Shown here: positions 1-6,409 of the stretch, one piece after another
Numbering within the stretch: the first letter of the stretch is position 1
Layout of the letters: each line of letters starts with the position of its first letter
Origin: JBOGGN01 sp050744165
GTDB lineage: Bacteria; Actinomycetota; Acidimicrobiia; Acidimicrobiales; Palsa-688
Reading direction: 5' to 3'
DNA length: 16,457 nt
NCBI GenBank assembly: GCA_050744165.1
Contig: JBOGGN010000180.1
Coordinates: 1 to 16,457, forward strand
Made by a program: the position numbers and the translations under genes
The notes under the pieces: generated by a model
Seen by the model: only the letters and a program-made list of their open reading frames with translations
Database searches by the model: none
Told to the model about the DNA's origin: nothing

Positions 1-264
1 GGGCACCTGGTAGGTGGCGCCGCCCACCCGGCGGCTCTTGACCATCAGTTGGGGCTTGGTGTTCTCCACCGCCCGCTTCAACGTGGCGATGGGCTCGGCG
101 CCCGACTTGTCCTTCACGATGTCGAGTGCCTGGTAGACGATCCGCTCGGCCAGGCTGCGCTTGCCTCGGGAGAGGATCTTGTTGACCAACTGGGTGACGA
201 GCACGGTCCGGTAGATCGGATCGGGCATCAGGTCGCGGCGGGGGGCCGGTCCTTTGCGCGGCAT
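1..264 (-). CDS. rpsG: 30S ribosomal protein S7 (partial, N-terminal 88 residues)
   Basis: S7 is a primary 16S rRNA-binding protein that nucleates assembly of the head of the small ribosomal subunit and lies near the decoding and E-site region. Reading the minus strand from the ATG at 264 gives a protein starting MPRKGPAPRRDLMPDPIY. It continues through the family-typical stretch around residues 23-45 (LVNKILSRGKRSLAERIVY) and the block LKRAVENTKPQLMVKSRRVG near residues 62-81. It leaves the window in frame at position 1, so about 55% of a usual 156-residue S7 is present. A Shine-Dalgarno-like AAGAAGGG lies inside the end of rpsL. Only 4 bp separate the rpsL stop from this start, so the pair is almost certainly cotranscribed and translationally coupled. 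fusA and tuf would be expected further left, outside the window. Confidence 0.97.
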   Translation of the reverse strand, partial: MPRKGPAPRRDLMPDPIYRTVLVTQLVNKILSRGKRSLAERIVYQALDIVKDKSGAEPIATLKRAVENTKPQLMVKSRRVGGATYQVP

Positions 265-268
265 CGGT

Positions 269-637
269 CTAACCCTTCTTGGCGCCGTAACGGCTACGGG
301 CCTGCTTGCGGTCCCGGACCCCGGAGGTGTCGAGGGTGCCCCGGATGATCTTGTAGCGGACACCCGGCAGGTCCTTGACTCGGCCGCCGCGGACGAGGAC
401 GATCGAGTGTTCCTGCAGGTTGTGACCCACGCCGGGGATGTAGGCGGTCACTTCGGTCCCGGTGGTCAATCGGACCCGGGCCACCTTGCGCAGCGCCGAG
501 TTGGGCTTCTTCGGGGTGGTGGTGTACACCCGGGTGCAGACCCCCCGGCGCTGGGGCGCGCCCCGCAGGGCAGGGGTCTTTGACTTATCTGACTTGTTCT
601 CGCGGCCCGTCCGGACCAGTTGCGCGATGGTGGGCAA
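269..637 (-). CDS. rpsL: 30S ribosomal protein S12, TTG start
   Basis: S12 sits at the decoding centre and is the classic determinant of streptomycin response and translational accuracy. The 122-residue product has the full family signature: RGVCTRVYTTTPKKPNSALRK at 31-51, GHNLQEHS at 71-78, GGRVKDLPGVRYK at 84-96 and DRKQARSRYG at 109-118. The usual E. coli length is 124. Lys43, Lys44 and Lys88 (Met counted) are retained, so no classic streptomycin-resistance substitution is visible at those sites. Asp89, the residue methylthiolated by RimO in E. coli, is also present. The start is TTG at 637-635. It is chosen because the next residues (PTIAQLVR) match the canonical MPTIxQLVR N-terminus and an AGAAGAGG ribosome-binding site lies 4 nt upstream. 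No ATG or GTG would give a normal N-terminus. It is followed 4 bp later by rpsG. Confidence 0.97.
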   Translation of the reverse strand: MPTIAQLVRTGRENKSDKSKTPALRGAPQRRGVCTRVYTTTPKKPNSALRKVARVRLTTGTEVTAYIPGVGHNLQEHSIVLVRGGRVKDLPGVRYKIIRGTLDTSGVRDRKQARSRYGAKKG

Positions 638-657
638 GGAACCTCTTCTCTGGGTGT

Positions 658-688
658 CCGCACGCGCACAAAGCAGCCAGCCGTGCGG
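658..688 (-). other. Leader hairpin upstream of rpsL
   Basis: A perfect 7-bp inverted repeat (CCGCACG / CGTGCGG, 17-nt loop) lies between a possible -10 element (698-703) and the rpsL ribosome-binding site (642-649). If transcription starts near 691, the hairpin would form almost at the 5' end of the mRNA. It could stabilise the message or act on readthrough RNA from the upstream exporter operon. It has no U-tract, so it is not a canonical intrinsic terminator. The fold is seen in the sequence; any function is inferred. Confidence 0.4.
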
Positions 689-697
689 CCGTGGGCC

Positions 698-703
698 AGT
701 GTA
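698..703 (-). promoter_or_regulatory. Possible -10 element for rpsL-rpsG
   Basis: On the minus strand TACACT (698-703) fits the TAnnnT pattern of a housekeeping sigma -10 box. It stands about 60 nt upstream of the rpsL start, in the only 95 bp between the exporter operon and rpsL. I see no good -35 hexamer at 16-18 bp (the candidate is GATGCG), so the call is weak. A separate promoter is expected because the gene immediately upstream is an unrelated transporter. Confidence 0.3.
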
Positions 704-732
704 CCGCGTCAGACGGAGGGCGCATCCTGGGC

Positions 733-1509
733 CTAGGCGTCGCGCCCGCGGAACACCACACCGCCGACGACCAGGGCTCCCGCAGCCCACAGTCCCAGCA
801 CCCCGAGTCCCGCCCACGGGCTGATCGCCAGACCGTGAAGGTCGGTCGTGGCCTGGATGGACAGGCCCGCGGTCATCGGACCGACATGCTGGATGTGCCG
901 CTGGAGGTGGGCGTCGTTCACGCTGGCCGCCACGATCGGAAAGATGAGGAGCAGCCCGAGGACGACCCCGATGGCCGTCCCCGAATCCCGCACCACGAAG
1001 GCGGTGCCGAGACCGAGAAGGGCGACCAGACCGAGGTAGAGGACCGAGCCGGCCGCCGCCCGCAGCGTCGACCCGTGGGCCACCGACAAGAGCGGGTAGC
1101 CGTGGGCGGGGTTGAAGCCGCCACCCGGAAGCACCAGGCGGCCGATGAGGATGCTGGCGAGCACGGCGAGGGCCCCCGCGACCACAACGACGGCCGCCAC
1201 CAGCGCCCCCTTGGCCGCCAGGACCCGGCCGCGGCGGGGAAGGGCGACCACGGTGACGAGGACAATCCCGCTGCCGTACTCGCCGCCGCCGACCGCCACG
1301 CCGAGCAAAATGGCCATGACCTGCCCGACGTCGATCCCAGTCAACGCCAGCTTCGTCGTGTCCTGGTGCGCCCCGGTGGAGGTGACCGACGCGGCCGCCA
1401 CCACCAATGCACCAACGGCCACGGTCAGCGCCAGCAGGCCCAGCAGCAACCAATAGCTACTGGCCAGGGTCCGCAGCTTGGTCCACTCGGCGTGGAGGGC
1501 CTCGACCAC
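733..1509 (-). CDS. ABC-2 type exporter permease (small subunit)
   Basis: This 258-residue integral membrane protein has about six predicted hydrophobic segments (near 18-39, 58-76, 101-123, 148-172, 178-198 and 232-253). It has the cytoplasmic N-terminal motif ALHAEWTKLRT typical of actinobacterial ABC-2 permeases. The block GEYGSGIVLVTVVALPRR followed by GRVLAAKG (76-101) corresponds to a similar block in the neighbouring larger permease, so the two are paralogous and probably form the heteromeric membrane channel of one exporter. The start is GTG at 1509-1507, 7 bp after the stop of the larger permease; no strong Shine-Dalgarno is visible, so translational coupling is likely. It is the last gene of the three-gene operon and ends 95 bp before rpsL. 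Substrate unknown; exporters of this type move peptides, antibiotics or lipids. Confidence 0.85.
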   Translation of the reverse strand: MVEALHAEWTKLRTLASSYWLLLGLLALTVAVGALVVAAASVTSTGAHQDTTKLALTGIDVGQVMAILLGVAVGGGEYGSGIVLVTVVALPRRGRVLAAKGALVAAVVVVAGALAVLASILIGRLVLPGGGFNPAHGYPLLSVAHGSTLRAAAGSVLYLGLVALLGLGTAFVVRDSGTAIGVVLGLLLIFPIVAASVNDAHLQRHIQHVGPMTAGLSIQATTDLHGLAISPWAGLGVLGLWAAGALVVGGVVFRGRDA

Positions 1510-1516
1510 GGCTCGC

Positions 1517-3142
1517 CTAGACGTCCCGGCGGCGCAGCACCGCGCCGGCCGCCGCCAGGGTCACCGCGGTGAAGGCGACCAACACCGCCAAGCCGACCCA
1601 CGGCGAGAGCGGGTAGTACCCGTTGGTCGGTGAGTACAAGGCGCTGACCTGGGGGTACCGGGGCAGCGTCTGCTGGATCGCGAAGCCCGCGGCGGGCGTC
1701 ACGCGCATCAGCCACTGGCTGGCGCCAGCCGGGAGGGCGGACGCCATGATGAAGGGGACGACCATCACCACGATGCCGGCCACCACGGCGCCCGCGCTGC
1801 GCCGCAACAGGGTGCCCAGGGCCAGCGCCAACACGGCGGCCAGGGCGAAGACGACCCCGGTGCCGGCCACCACTCGGACCTCGGTCAAGAGGCGGGTCGG
1901 GAACACCTGGTTGCCGTGGGCCAGCAGCTGGTGGCGGCCCAAGACGAGGGCGATCGCCACCGCGGGCACGGTGGCCACGAAGGTCACCGCGGCAATGACG
2001 ATGGCCTTGGCCGCCAGCACCCGGTCCCGGTTGGGGGTGGCCGCGATGGTGGTGCCGATCAGCCCCCGCCGGTACTCGGAGGTCATGAACCCGCTGGCCA
2101 GGACGATGAACACGATCAGGCCCGCGAAGGCGCCGACAAGGATGCTCTCCAGCCCGAAGCCACCGAAGATGCCGCCCCCGACCGCCGGGGCGAGGTCACC
2201 CGAGCCCGTCAAGGTAAACGTCCCGCCCGACTGGCTGAAAATGGAGGCGATCGGGAGGGTGGGATAGATGGCGGTGTCCCCGACCGTCGTAGCATCCAAC
2301 GCGGGCGAGGCGCCGCCAAGGTTCACGTCGTCGAAGGTCGCGGTGGCCATGCTCGGGCGGCCCTGGTTGCCGGAGACGACCGCCACCGGCGAGGTCACGA
2401 ACATTCCGATCCGCACCGCCGAAGCCGAGGAGTTCAGTTGCGGGAGGCGGATACTGGCAATGGCGGTCCACGTGGTCCCGTCGGATGACTCGAAGCCCGT
2501 GAGGGCGTCGCCGTTGCGGGTGAGGCGCAACCAGTGGGCGCCCGGCATCGACGGACCGGCGACGTCGTGGGAGTAGTTGTACTGCATGCGCACGCCGTGG
2601 CTTCCGGTGAGCATGACGGCGCCGTACGCCGGTGCCGGGCTGGTGGCGACGTGAGGGGTCGCGAACCCGGTGGTCACCGGCCCCGAGCCAGTCGTGACCA
2701 GAATCCCGGCCTTGGCCCACGGCGCCAGCGCCGCCTCGGTGTCGGCCCGCGGCCCGCCGCCGACCGCCACCGCGATCCGGTTGCCCGCGGCCTCGATGCC
2801 GGTCAGCGAGGTGACCCGGACGGTGAGGCTGCCGTCGCCCGCCAACGGCACCGACAGGAAGGAGTAGGTATCGGAAACCACCTCGCCGCCCGGGCCCTTG
2901 GGCAGGGGCGGCAGGCCGCCGCAGACCTGGTTCTGGCCGCCCGGCCCCCCGTTGCACGTCGATGCCGAGCTGCCCGATGCCGCGAACACCGAGAGCGCCA
3001 GGGTGACCAGCGCCGCCACGACGAGGCCGATGACCCAGCCCCGGACGGAGCGGAACTTGGTCCACTCCGAGCGAACCACCGCCCCGAAGCCGGATGGGCC
3101 GTCGGGCTGTTGCGATTGGTAGGACAGCACGGGCGCGGTCAT
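1517..3142 (-). CDS. ABC-2 type permease with large extracytoplasmic beta-rich insert
   Basis: The 541-residue product is about twice the usual length of an ABC-2 permease. Residues 1-35 carry the cytoplasmic motif VVRSEWTKFRSVRG. One membrane segment (about 36-55) is followed by roughly 275 extracytoplasmic residues, then membrane segments near 332-352, 380-402, 425-446, 450-470 and 512-536. The family block SEYRRGLIGTTIAATPNRDR plus VLAAK (355-379) lies in the C-terminal part. The insert has two cysteines (63 and 74) that could form a disulfide. It also has strand-rich text such as HWLRLTRNGDALTGFESSDG plus TTWT (203-226) and VRIGMFVTSP (243-252), which resembles concanavalin-like or DUF1349-type beta sandwiches. 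ATG at 3142-3140 overlaps the ATPase stop by 4 bp (ATGA). The insert may sense or bind a ligand outside the membrane; that is inference. Confidence 0.85.
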   Translation of the reverse strand: MTAPVLSYQSQQPDGPSGFGAVVRSEWTKFRSVRGWVIGLVVAALVTLALSVFAASGSSASTCNGGPGGQNQVCGGLPPLPKGPGGEVVSDTYSFLSVPLAGDGSLTVRVTSLTGIEAAGNRIAVAVGGGPRADTEAALAPWAKAGILVTTGSGPVTTGFATPHVATSPAPAYGAVMLTGSHGVRMQYNYSHDVAGPSMPGAHWLRLTRNGDALTGFESSDGTTWTAIASIRLPQLNSSASAVRIGMFVTSPVAVVSGNQGRPSMATATFDDVNLGGASPALDATTVGDTAIYPTLPIASIFSQSGGTFTLTGSGDLAPAVGGGIFGGFGLESILVGAFAGLIVFIVLASGFMTSEYRRGLIGTTIAATPNRDRVLAAKAIVIAAVTFVATVPAVAIALVLGRHQLLAHGNQVFPTRLLTEVRVVAGTGVVFALAAVLALALGTLLRRSAGAVVAGIVVMVVPFIMASALPAGASQWLMRVTPAAGFAIQQTLPRYPQVSALYSPTNGYYPLSPWVGLAVLVAFTAVTLAAAGAVLRRRDV

Positions 3143-4074
3143 CGGGACACCTCGACGGGCGCGGCGGCGGCTCGGAACTCCACCTGGTCGCGGGTCAGCT
3201 CCATGTACGCCTCCTCCAGCGTGGCCCGATGGGAGGACACCTCCGAGAACCCGACGCCGTTACTGGTGAGCACGCTCACCACCCGTTCGGACGAGAGCGA
3301 GGACACCGTCAGGGTGTCCGGCCCCGTCACCACGACGGTGGCGCCGGCCGCGGCCAGGACGGACATGGCTTCGGAGCGGGCCGAGGTGCGCAGGGCGACC
3401 CGGCCACCGGAGGCGGCGGCGATAAGTGCCGCCACGCTGGTGTCGGCCACCACCCGGCCTCGGCCGATCACGACGAGGTGGGTGGCCGCGTCCTGGAGCT
3501 CGCTCATCAAGTGGCTGGAGACCAGCACCGCCCGCCCCTCCGCGGCCAGATCCTGCAGGAACCGGCGCATCCAGACGATGCCCTCGGGGTCCATGCCGTT
3601 GAACGGCTCGTCGAGCATGACCACGGGCGGATCGCCGAGCAGGGCGGTCGCGATGCCGAGCCGCTGGCGCATGCCGAGGGAGAACCCGCCCGCCTTGCGG
3701 CGGGCCACCCCGGACAGCCCCGCCTGCTCGATCACCTCGTCCACTCGGCGCGCCATCAGACCCTGCGAGTGGGCGACCCACAGCAGGTGGTTACGGGCGC
3801 TCCGGCTGGGCTGCAAGGCCCCGGCGTCGAGCAGGGATCCGACCTGGCGCATGGGGTGGCGCAGCTGCCGGTAGGGCACGCCGCCGATCAGGGCCTGGCC
3901 CTCGTCGAGCGAGTCCAGCGCCACGATGGCCCGCATGGTGGTGGACTTGCCCGCACCGTTGGGCCCGACGAACCCGGTGACCTGCCCGGGGCCGACCGTG
4001 AACGACAGCCCGTCGAGGGCGACGGTTGCCCCGAACCGCTTGTGGGCACCGACCACTTCGATGGTTGCTTCCAT
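3139..4074 (-). CDS. ABC exporter ATPase (BcrA/NatA-like)
   Basis: This 311-residue ATP-binding subunit powers the two downstream permeases. Walker A is GPNGAGKST (37-45), the signature motif is FSLGMRQRL (131-139), Walker B is VVMLDEP (151-157) followed by FNGMDP, and the switch histidine is in SSH (186-188). The RQVGSLLDAGALQPSRSARN stretch (76-95) and the FSLGM signature are typical of BcrA/CcmA-type drug or bacteriocin exporter ATPases. The C-terminal third (about 215-311) lacks nucleotide-binding motifs and is the usual accessory region of this group. It is the first gene of the operon and its TGA overlaps the next ATG. No Shine-Dalgarno precedes the ATG, and a promoter-like pair sits just upstream, so a leaderless mRNA is possible. 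It is divergent from the histidine kinase gene, which suggests control by that two-component system. Confidence 0.93.
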   Translation of the reverse strand: MEATIEVVGAHKRFGATVALDGLSFTVGPGQVTGFVGPNGAGKSTTMRAIVALDSLDEGQALIGGVPYRQLRHPMRQVGSLLDAGALQPSRSARNHLLWVAHSQGLMARRVDEVIEQAGLSGVARRKAGGFSLGMRQRLGIATALLGDPPVVMLDEPFNGMDPEGIVWMRRFLQDLAAEGRAVLVSSHLMSELQDAATHLVVIGRGRVVADTSVAALIAAASGGRVALRTSARSEAMSVLAAAGATVVVTGPDTLTVSSLSSERVVSVLTSNGVGFSEVSSHRATLEEAYMELTRDQVEFRAAAAPVEVSR

Positions 4075-4082
4075 TGCGAAAG

Positions 4083-4111
4083 ACGGTACGGAACCAGGCC
4101 CGATCTGTCGT
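4083..4111 (-). promoter_or_regulatory. Possible leaderless promoter for the exporter operon
   Basis: On the minus strand ACGACA (4106-4111, last four bases matching the TTGACA consensus) and TACCGT (4083-4088, TAnnnT) are separated by exactly 17 bp. The -10 ends 8 nt before the ATG of the exporter ATPase, which has no Shine-Dalgarno. That spacing fits transcription starting at or next to the start codon. Leaderless mRNAs are common in Actinobacteria. The hexamers are imperfect, so this is suggestive only. Confidence 0.35.
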
Positions 4112-4201
4112 CACGCCCGAGAGCGCACTTTGGCGTAGCTCCTCGGGGGGAGCCACGATCGCTGCCAGGGGGGACGCCTCTCGGCGGGGCCAGGGACGAC
4201 A

Positions 4202-5512
4202 ATGGTCGCCGTGACACCATCGACCCCCCGCCGCCGTGGCCCAGGCCAGCTCCGGGCGTTGGTGGCTACCCGGCGAACGCTGGAAGCCGTCGCCGCGGCG
4301 CTGGCGATCGTGGCGTTGATCGAGACCATTGTCTGGGTGGCGGGCCGCAACGTCAGCCCGCAGGAACTGATCGCCCTCTGCCTCTTGGTCCTCTGCGCCA
4401 CCCTGCCGCTGGCCCTCCTGCGCCCGGCGGGCGCCGCCCTGGCCATGACGGGCGCGGTGGTGGTGGCCCTGACCGCGTTCCGGGTCGGGAGCGTGGCCGG
4501 GTCGCTGGCGCTGCTCCTGGCCTTGTACCTGCTGGGCCGGGGCGCCAGCCGGCGCCAAACGCAGGCGGTGGCGGTGCTGCTGCCGTTGCCGTTCTTGGTC
4601 CTGGTCCTCTTCGGCAGCCGCCCCGGGGCGTCGGAGGCCGGGCTCCTGGCTGCTGCGCTGGCGGCCTTCGCCCCGGCTGCGGCGTGGGGCGGGATCGCGG
4701 AGCAGGCCCTGCGCTTGGCGGCCGAGAACAGTGCGGCCCACGAGGTCATCGCCAGCACCCTGCTGGAGCACACCGCCCGCGGCGAGCGGGCCCGCATCGC
4801 CCGGGAGCTGCACGACGTGGTGGCCCACCACATCTCTATGGTCGCCGTTCAAGCCGAGGCGGCCCGGGTGGCCACGCCGGGCATGCCGGCCGCGGGGGCG
4901 CAGCGCCTGCTGGCCATCGGTGACACCGCCCGGGCCGCACTGACCGAGATGCGGCGCCTGCTGGGCGTGCTGCGGACGGACCCGGGCACCGACGGGCAGG
5001 CGCGCTATCCGGCCGACCGCCACCCCCAACCGGGCCTGGCCCAGCTCACCGATCTGGTGGACCAAGCCCGGGAGGCATCGGGCAGCGCCACGCGGTTGGT
5101 GCTCACCGGCACCCCCGTCAACTTGGATCCCGGCGTCGAACTGGCCGCCTATCGCATCACGCAAGAAGCCCTGACCAACGCCCGCCGCCACGCTCCCGGC
5201 GCCGCCGTCGACGTCGAACTGACCTTCGGCCCCGGCACACTCTGCCTTTGCATCCGCGACAACGGGCCCGGCCCGGCCGAGGCGCCCCGCGAGACCCAAG
5301 GCGCCACCCTCGGCGGTCAAGGCCTTCCGGGCATGCGTGAGCGCGCCGCCGCGGTCGGCGGCGACCTGCGGATTGGCGCGGCCATCGGTGGTGGGTTCCT
5401 GGTCGAGGCCATCCTTCCGGCCGGCCCGGCGCCCGAGCCCGCCCCGGGCCTGGAGGGCACGCCGGTACCCGCCCTGAACACCATGCCCGTAACCCAGGCG
5501 GGAGGTTCGTGA
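4202..5512 (+). CDS. Two-component sensor histidine kinase (DesK/NarL type, HisKA_3)
   Basis: This 436-residue membrane kinase probably senses an envelope or membrane signal and phosphorylates the regulator encoded next. Hydrophobic segments lie near 28-48, 57-75, 78-93, 98-112, 122-138 and 145-165, with no sizeable external domain, so sensing is likely within or at the membrane. The HisKA_3 dimerisation helix has ERARIARELHDVVAHHISM (195-213) with His204 as the expected phosphoacceptor. The ATPase domain shows the N box QEALTNARRHAP (321-332), the G1 box RDNGPG (352-357) and the G2 box GGQGLPGMRERAA (371-383). A Pro/Ala-rich tail follows residue 407. ATG at 4202 has AGGGA a few bases upstream; an in-frame GTG three codons later is an alternative start. 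The stop overlaps the regulator start by 4 bp. It is divergent from the ABC-2 exporter operon. Confidence 0.94.
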   Translation: MVAVTPSTPRRRGPGQLRALVATRRTLEAVAAALAIVALIETIVWVAGRNVSPQELIALCLLVLCATLPLALLRPAGAALAMTGAVVVALTAFRVGSVAGSLALLLALYLLGRGASRRQTQAVAVLLPLPFLVLVLFGSRPGASEAGLLAAALAAFAPAAAWGGIAEQALRLAAENSAAHEVIASTLLEHTARGERARIARELHDVVAHHISMVAVQAEAARVATPGMPAAGAQRLLAIGDTARAALTEMRRLLGVLRTDPGTDGQARYPADRHPQPGLAQLTDLVDQAREASGSATRLVLTGTPVNLDPGVELAAYRITQEALTNARRHAPGAAVDVELTFGPGTLCLCIRDNGPGPAEAPRETQGATLGGQGLPGMRERAAAVGGDLRIGAAIGGGFLVEAILPAGPAPEPAPGLEGTPVPALNTMPVTQAGGS

Positions 5513-6213
5513 CCCCGGTGGCGGCGATCCGGGTGGCGGCGATCCGGGTGGTCGTGGCCGACGACCACGAGGTGGTGCGCCAGGGTTTCGCCGCCCTCAT
5601 CGACAGCCAAGTCGACCTCACCGTGGTCGGCACGGCCGCCGACGGGGCCGAGGCGGTGCGGGTCTGCCGTGAGGTCCGCCCCGACGTGGTCCTCATGGAC
5701 GTCCGCATGCCGGGTACCGACGGCATCGAGGCGACCCGGCAACTGGTCGACCCCGCCTCCGCCGGCCCCGCGCCGAAGGTCTTGATCCTGACCACCTTCG
5801 ACCTGGACGAGTACGTCTTCGACGCCTTGCGAGCCGGTGCCAGCGGCTTCTTGTTGAAGGACGTGACCGCCGAGCGCCTGTTCGAAGCGGTGCGGGTGGT
5901 GGCGGCGGGCGAGGCGCTGCTCGCCCCGGCGGTGACCCGCCGGCTGATCGCCGAGTTCGCCGCCCAACGACCCCGCCCCGAGGCCCCGCCGCCGCGCTCG
6001 CTCGACGTGCTCACGCCCCGGGAAACCGAGGTCTTGCGCCTCATCGCCGAGGGTCTGTCCAACACCGAGATCGCGGCCCGCCTGATCGTCACCGACGAGA
6101 CAGTCAAGACCCACGTCTCCCGCCTGCTTTCCAAGCTCGGTTTGCGGGACCGAACGCAGGCGGTGGTGGCGGCGTACGAGTCCGGCCTGGTGGTTCCCCG
6201 TTCGGCCCGCTGA
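5509..6213 (+). CDS. NarL/LuxR-family response regulator
   Basis: This 234-residue DNA-binding regulator is partner to the kinase just upstream. The receiver domain (about 12-135) has the acidic pair D18 D19, phosphoacceptor D64 in VLMDVRMPG, T96 in ILTTFD and K117 in FLLKD. A GerE/LuxR helix-turn-helix occupies about 166-225, with LTPRETEVLRLIAEGLSN and the recognition-helix region VTDETVKTHVSRLLSKLGL. The start is GTG at 5509, overlapping the kinase TGA (GTGA). GGAGG at 5501-5505 is only 3 nt away, which is short. A 15-bp tandem duplication just inside the gene (5517-5546) creates two further in-frame GTG codons, so the true start could be 9, 24 or 39 nt later; the longest reading is given. 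Likely targets are the adjacent exporter genes and perhaps its own promoter. Confidence 0.94.
   Translation: MTPVAAIRVAAIRVVVADDHEVVRQGFAALIDSQVDLTVVGTAADGAEAVRVCREVRPDVVLMDVRMPGTDGIEATRQLVDPASAGPAPKVLILTTFDLDEYVFDALRAGASGFLLKDVTAERLFEAVRVVAAGEALLAPAVTRRLIAEFAAQRPRPEAPPPRSLDVLTPRETEVLRLIAEGLSNTEIAARLIVTDETVKTHVSRLLSKLGLRDRTQAVVAAYESGLVVPRSAR
5517..5546 (+). repeat. Two tandem copies of a 15-bp unit at the response regulator N-terminus
   Basis: GGTGGCGGCGATCCG occurs twice without interruption, and the first five bases of a third copy follow. It encodes VAAIR twice and then V before the conserved VVVADDH strand. Each unit supplies an in-frame GTG. The unit length is a multiple of three, so the frame is unaffected. 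It looks like a slipped-strand duplication. Confidence 0.85.
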
Positions 6214-6285
6214 CGCCAGCGCCAGCGCGGTGTTCGACTGGCACGACTTTCCGGGGTGGCATCGATTACCCGCGCTATAGACGGG
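6214..6285. other. Intergenic leader of the repeat region
   Basis: This stretch follows the response regulator stop. It contains the inverted copy of the 18-bp repeat (6251-6267). It also holds a small CCCG/CGGG inverted repeat (6269-6272 and 6282-6285) around a TATAGA that could be a -10, although no -35 is recognisable. No open reading frame with family support is present. Confidence 0.5.
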
Positions 6286-6376
6286 AAATCCACGCCACCC
6301 CTGAAATCCACGCCACCCCTGGAATCGGTGCCGCCCCTGGGAATCGGTGCCACCCCCGAAATCGGTGCCACCCCGG
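6251..6376. repeat. 18-bp tandem repeat array with one inverted copy
   Basis: Five direct copies lie at 6286-6303, 6304-6321, 6322-6339, 6341-6358 and 6359-6376. The first two are identical (AAATCCACGCCACCCCTG). The other three share the shape (A/G)AATCGGTGCC(A/G)CCCC followed by two variable bases. A 1-bp insertion precedes the fourth. An inverted copy at 6251-6267 matches the complement of the last copy at 16 of 17 positions. The array could therefore fold into a long hairpin or bind a repeated DNA-binding protein. It ends 33 bp before the Uma2-family start. The units are far too short and lack spacers, so this is not a CRISPR. Function unknown. Confidence 0.85.
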
Positions 6377-6409
6377 GCCGGCCGGTAGGCGTCCCACCCG
6401 GGAGGCACA

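Noticed and set aside
269..1453. A 394-residue protein fusing S12 to an upstream basic region
   Set aside because: The upstream part is the out-of-frame reading of the small permease. The S12 N-terminus begins at the TTG at 637 with its own ribosome-binding site.
3094..4923. A 609-codon plus-strand open frame crossing the exporter ATPase, the intergenic gap and the kinase
   Set aside because: It overlaps the opposite strand of one motif-rich gene and the wrong frame of another. The low-complexity Gly/Arg/Pro text has no family resemblance.
6286..6376. CRISPR array
   Set aside because: Units are 18 bp and directly abutting, with no unique spacers, and there are no cas genes nearby.
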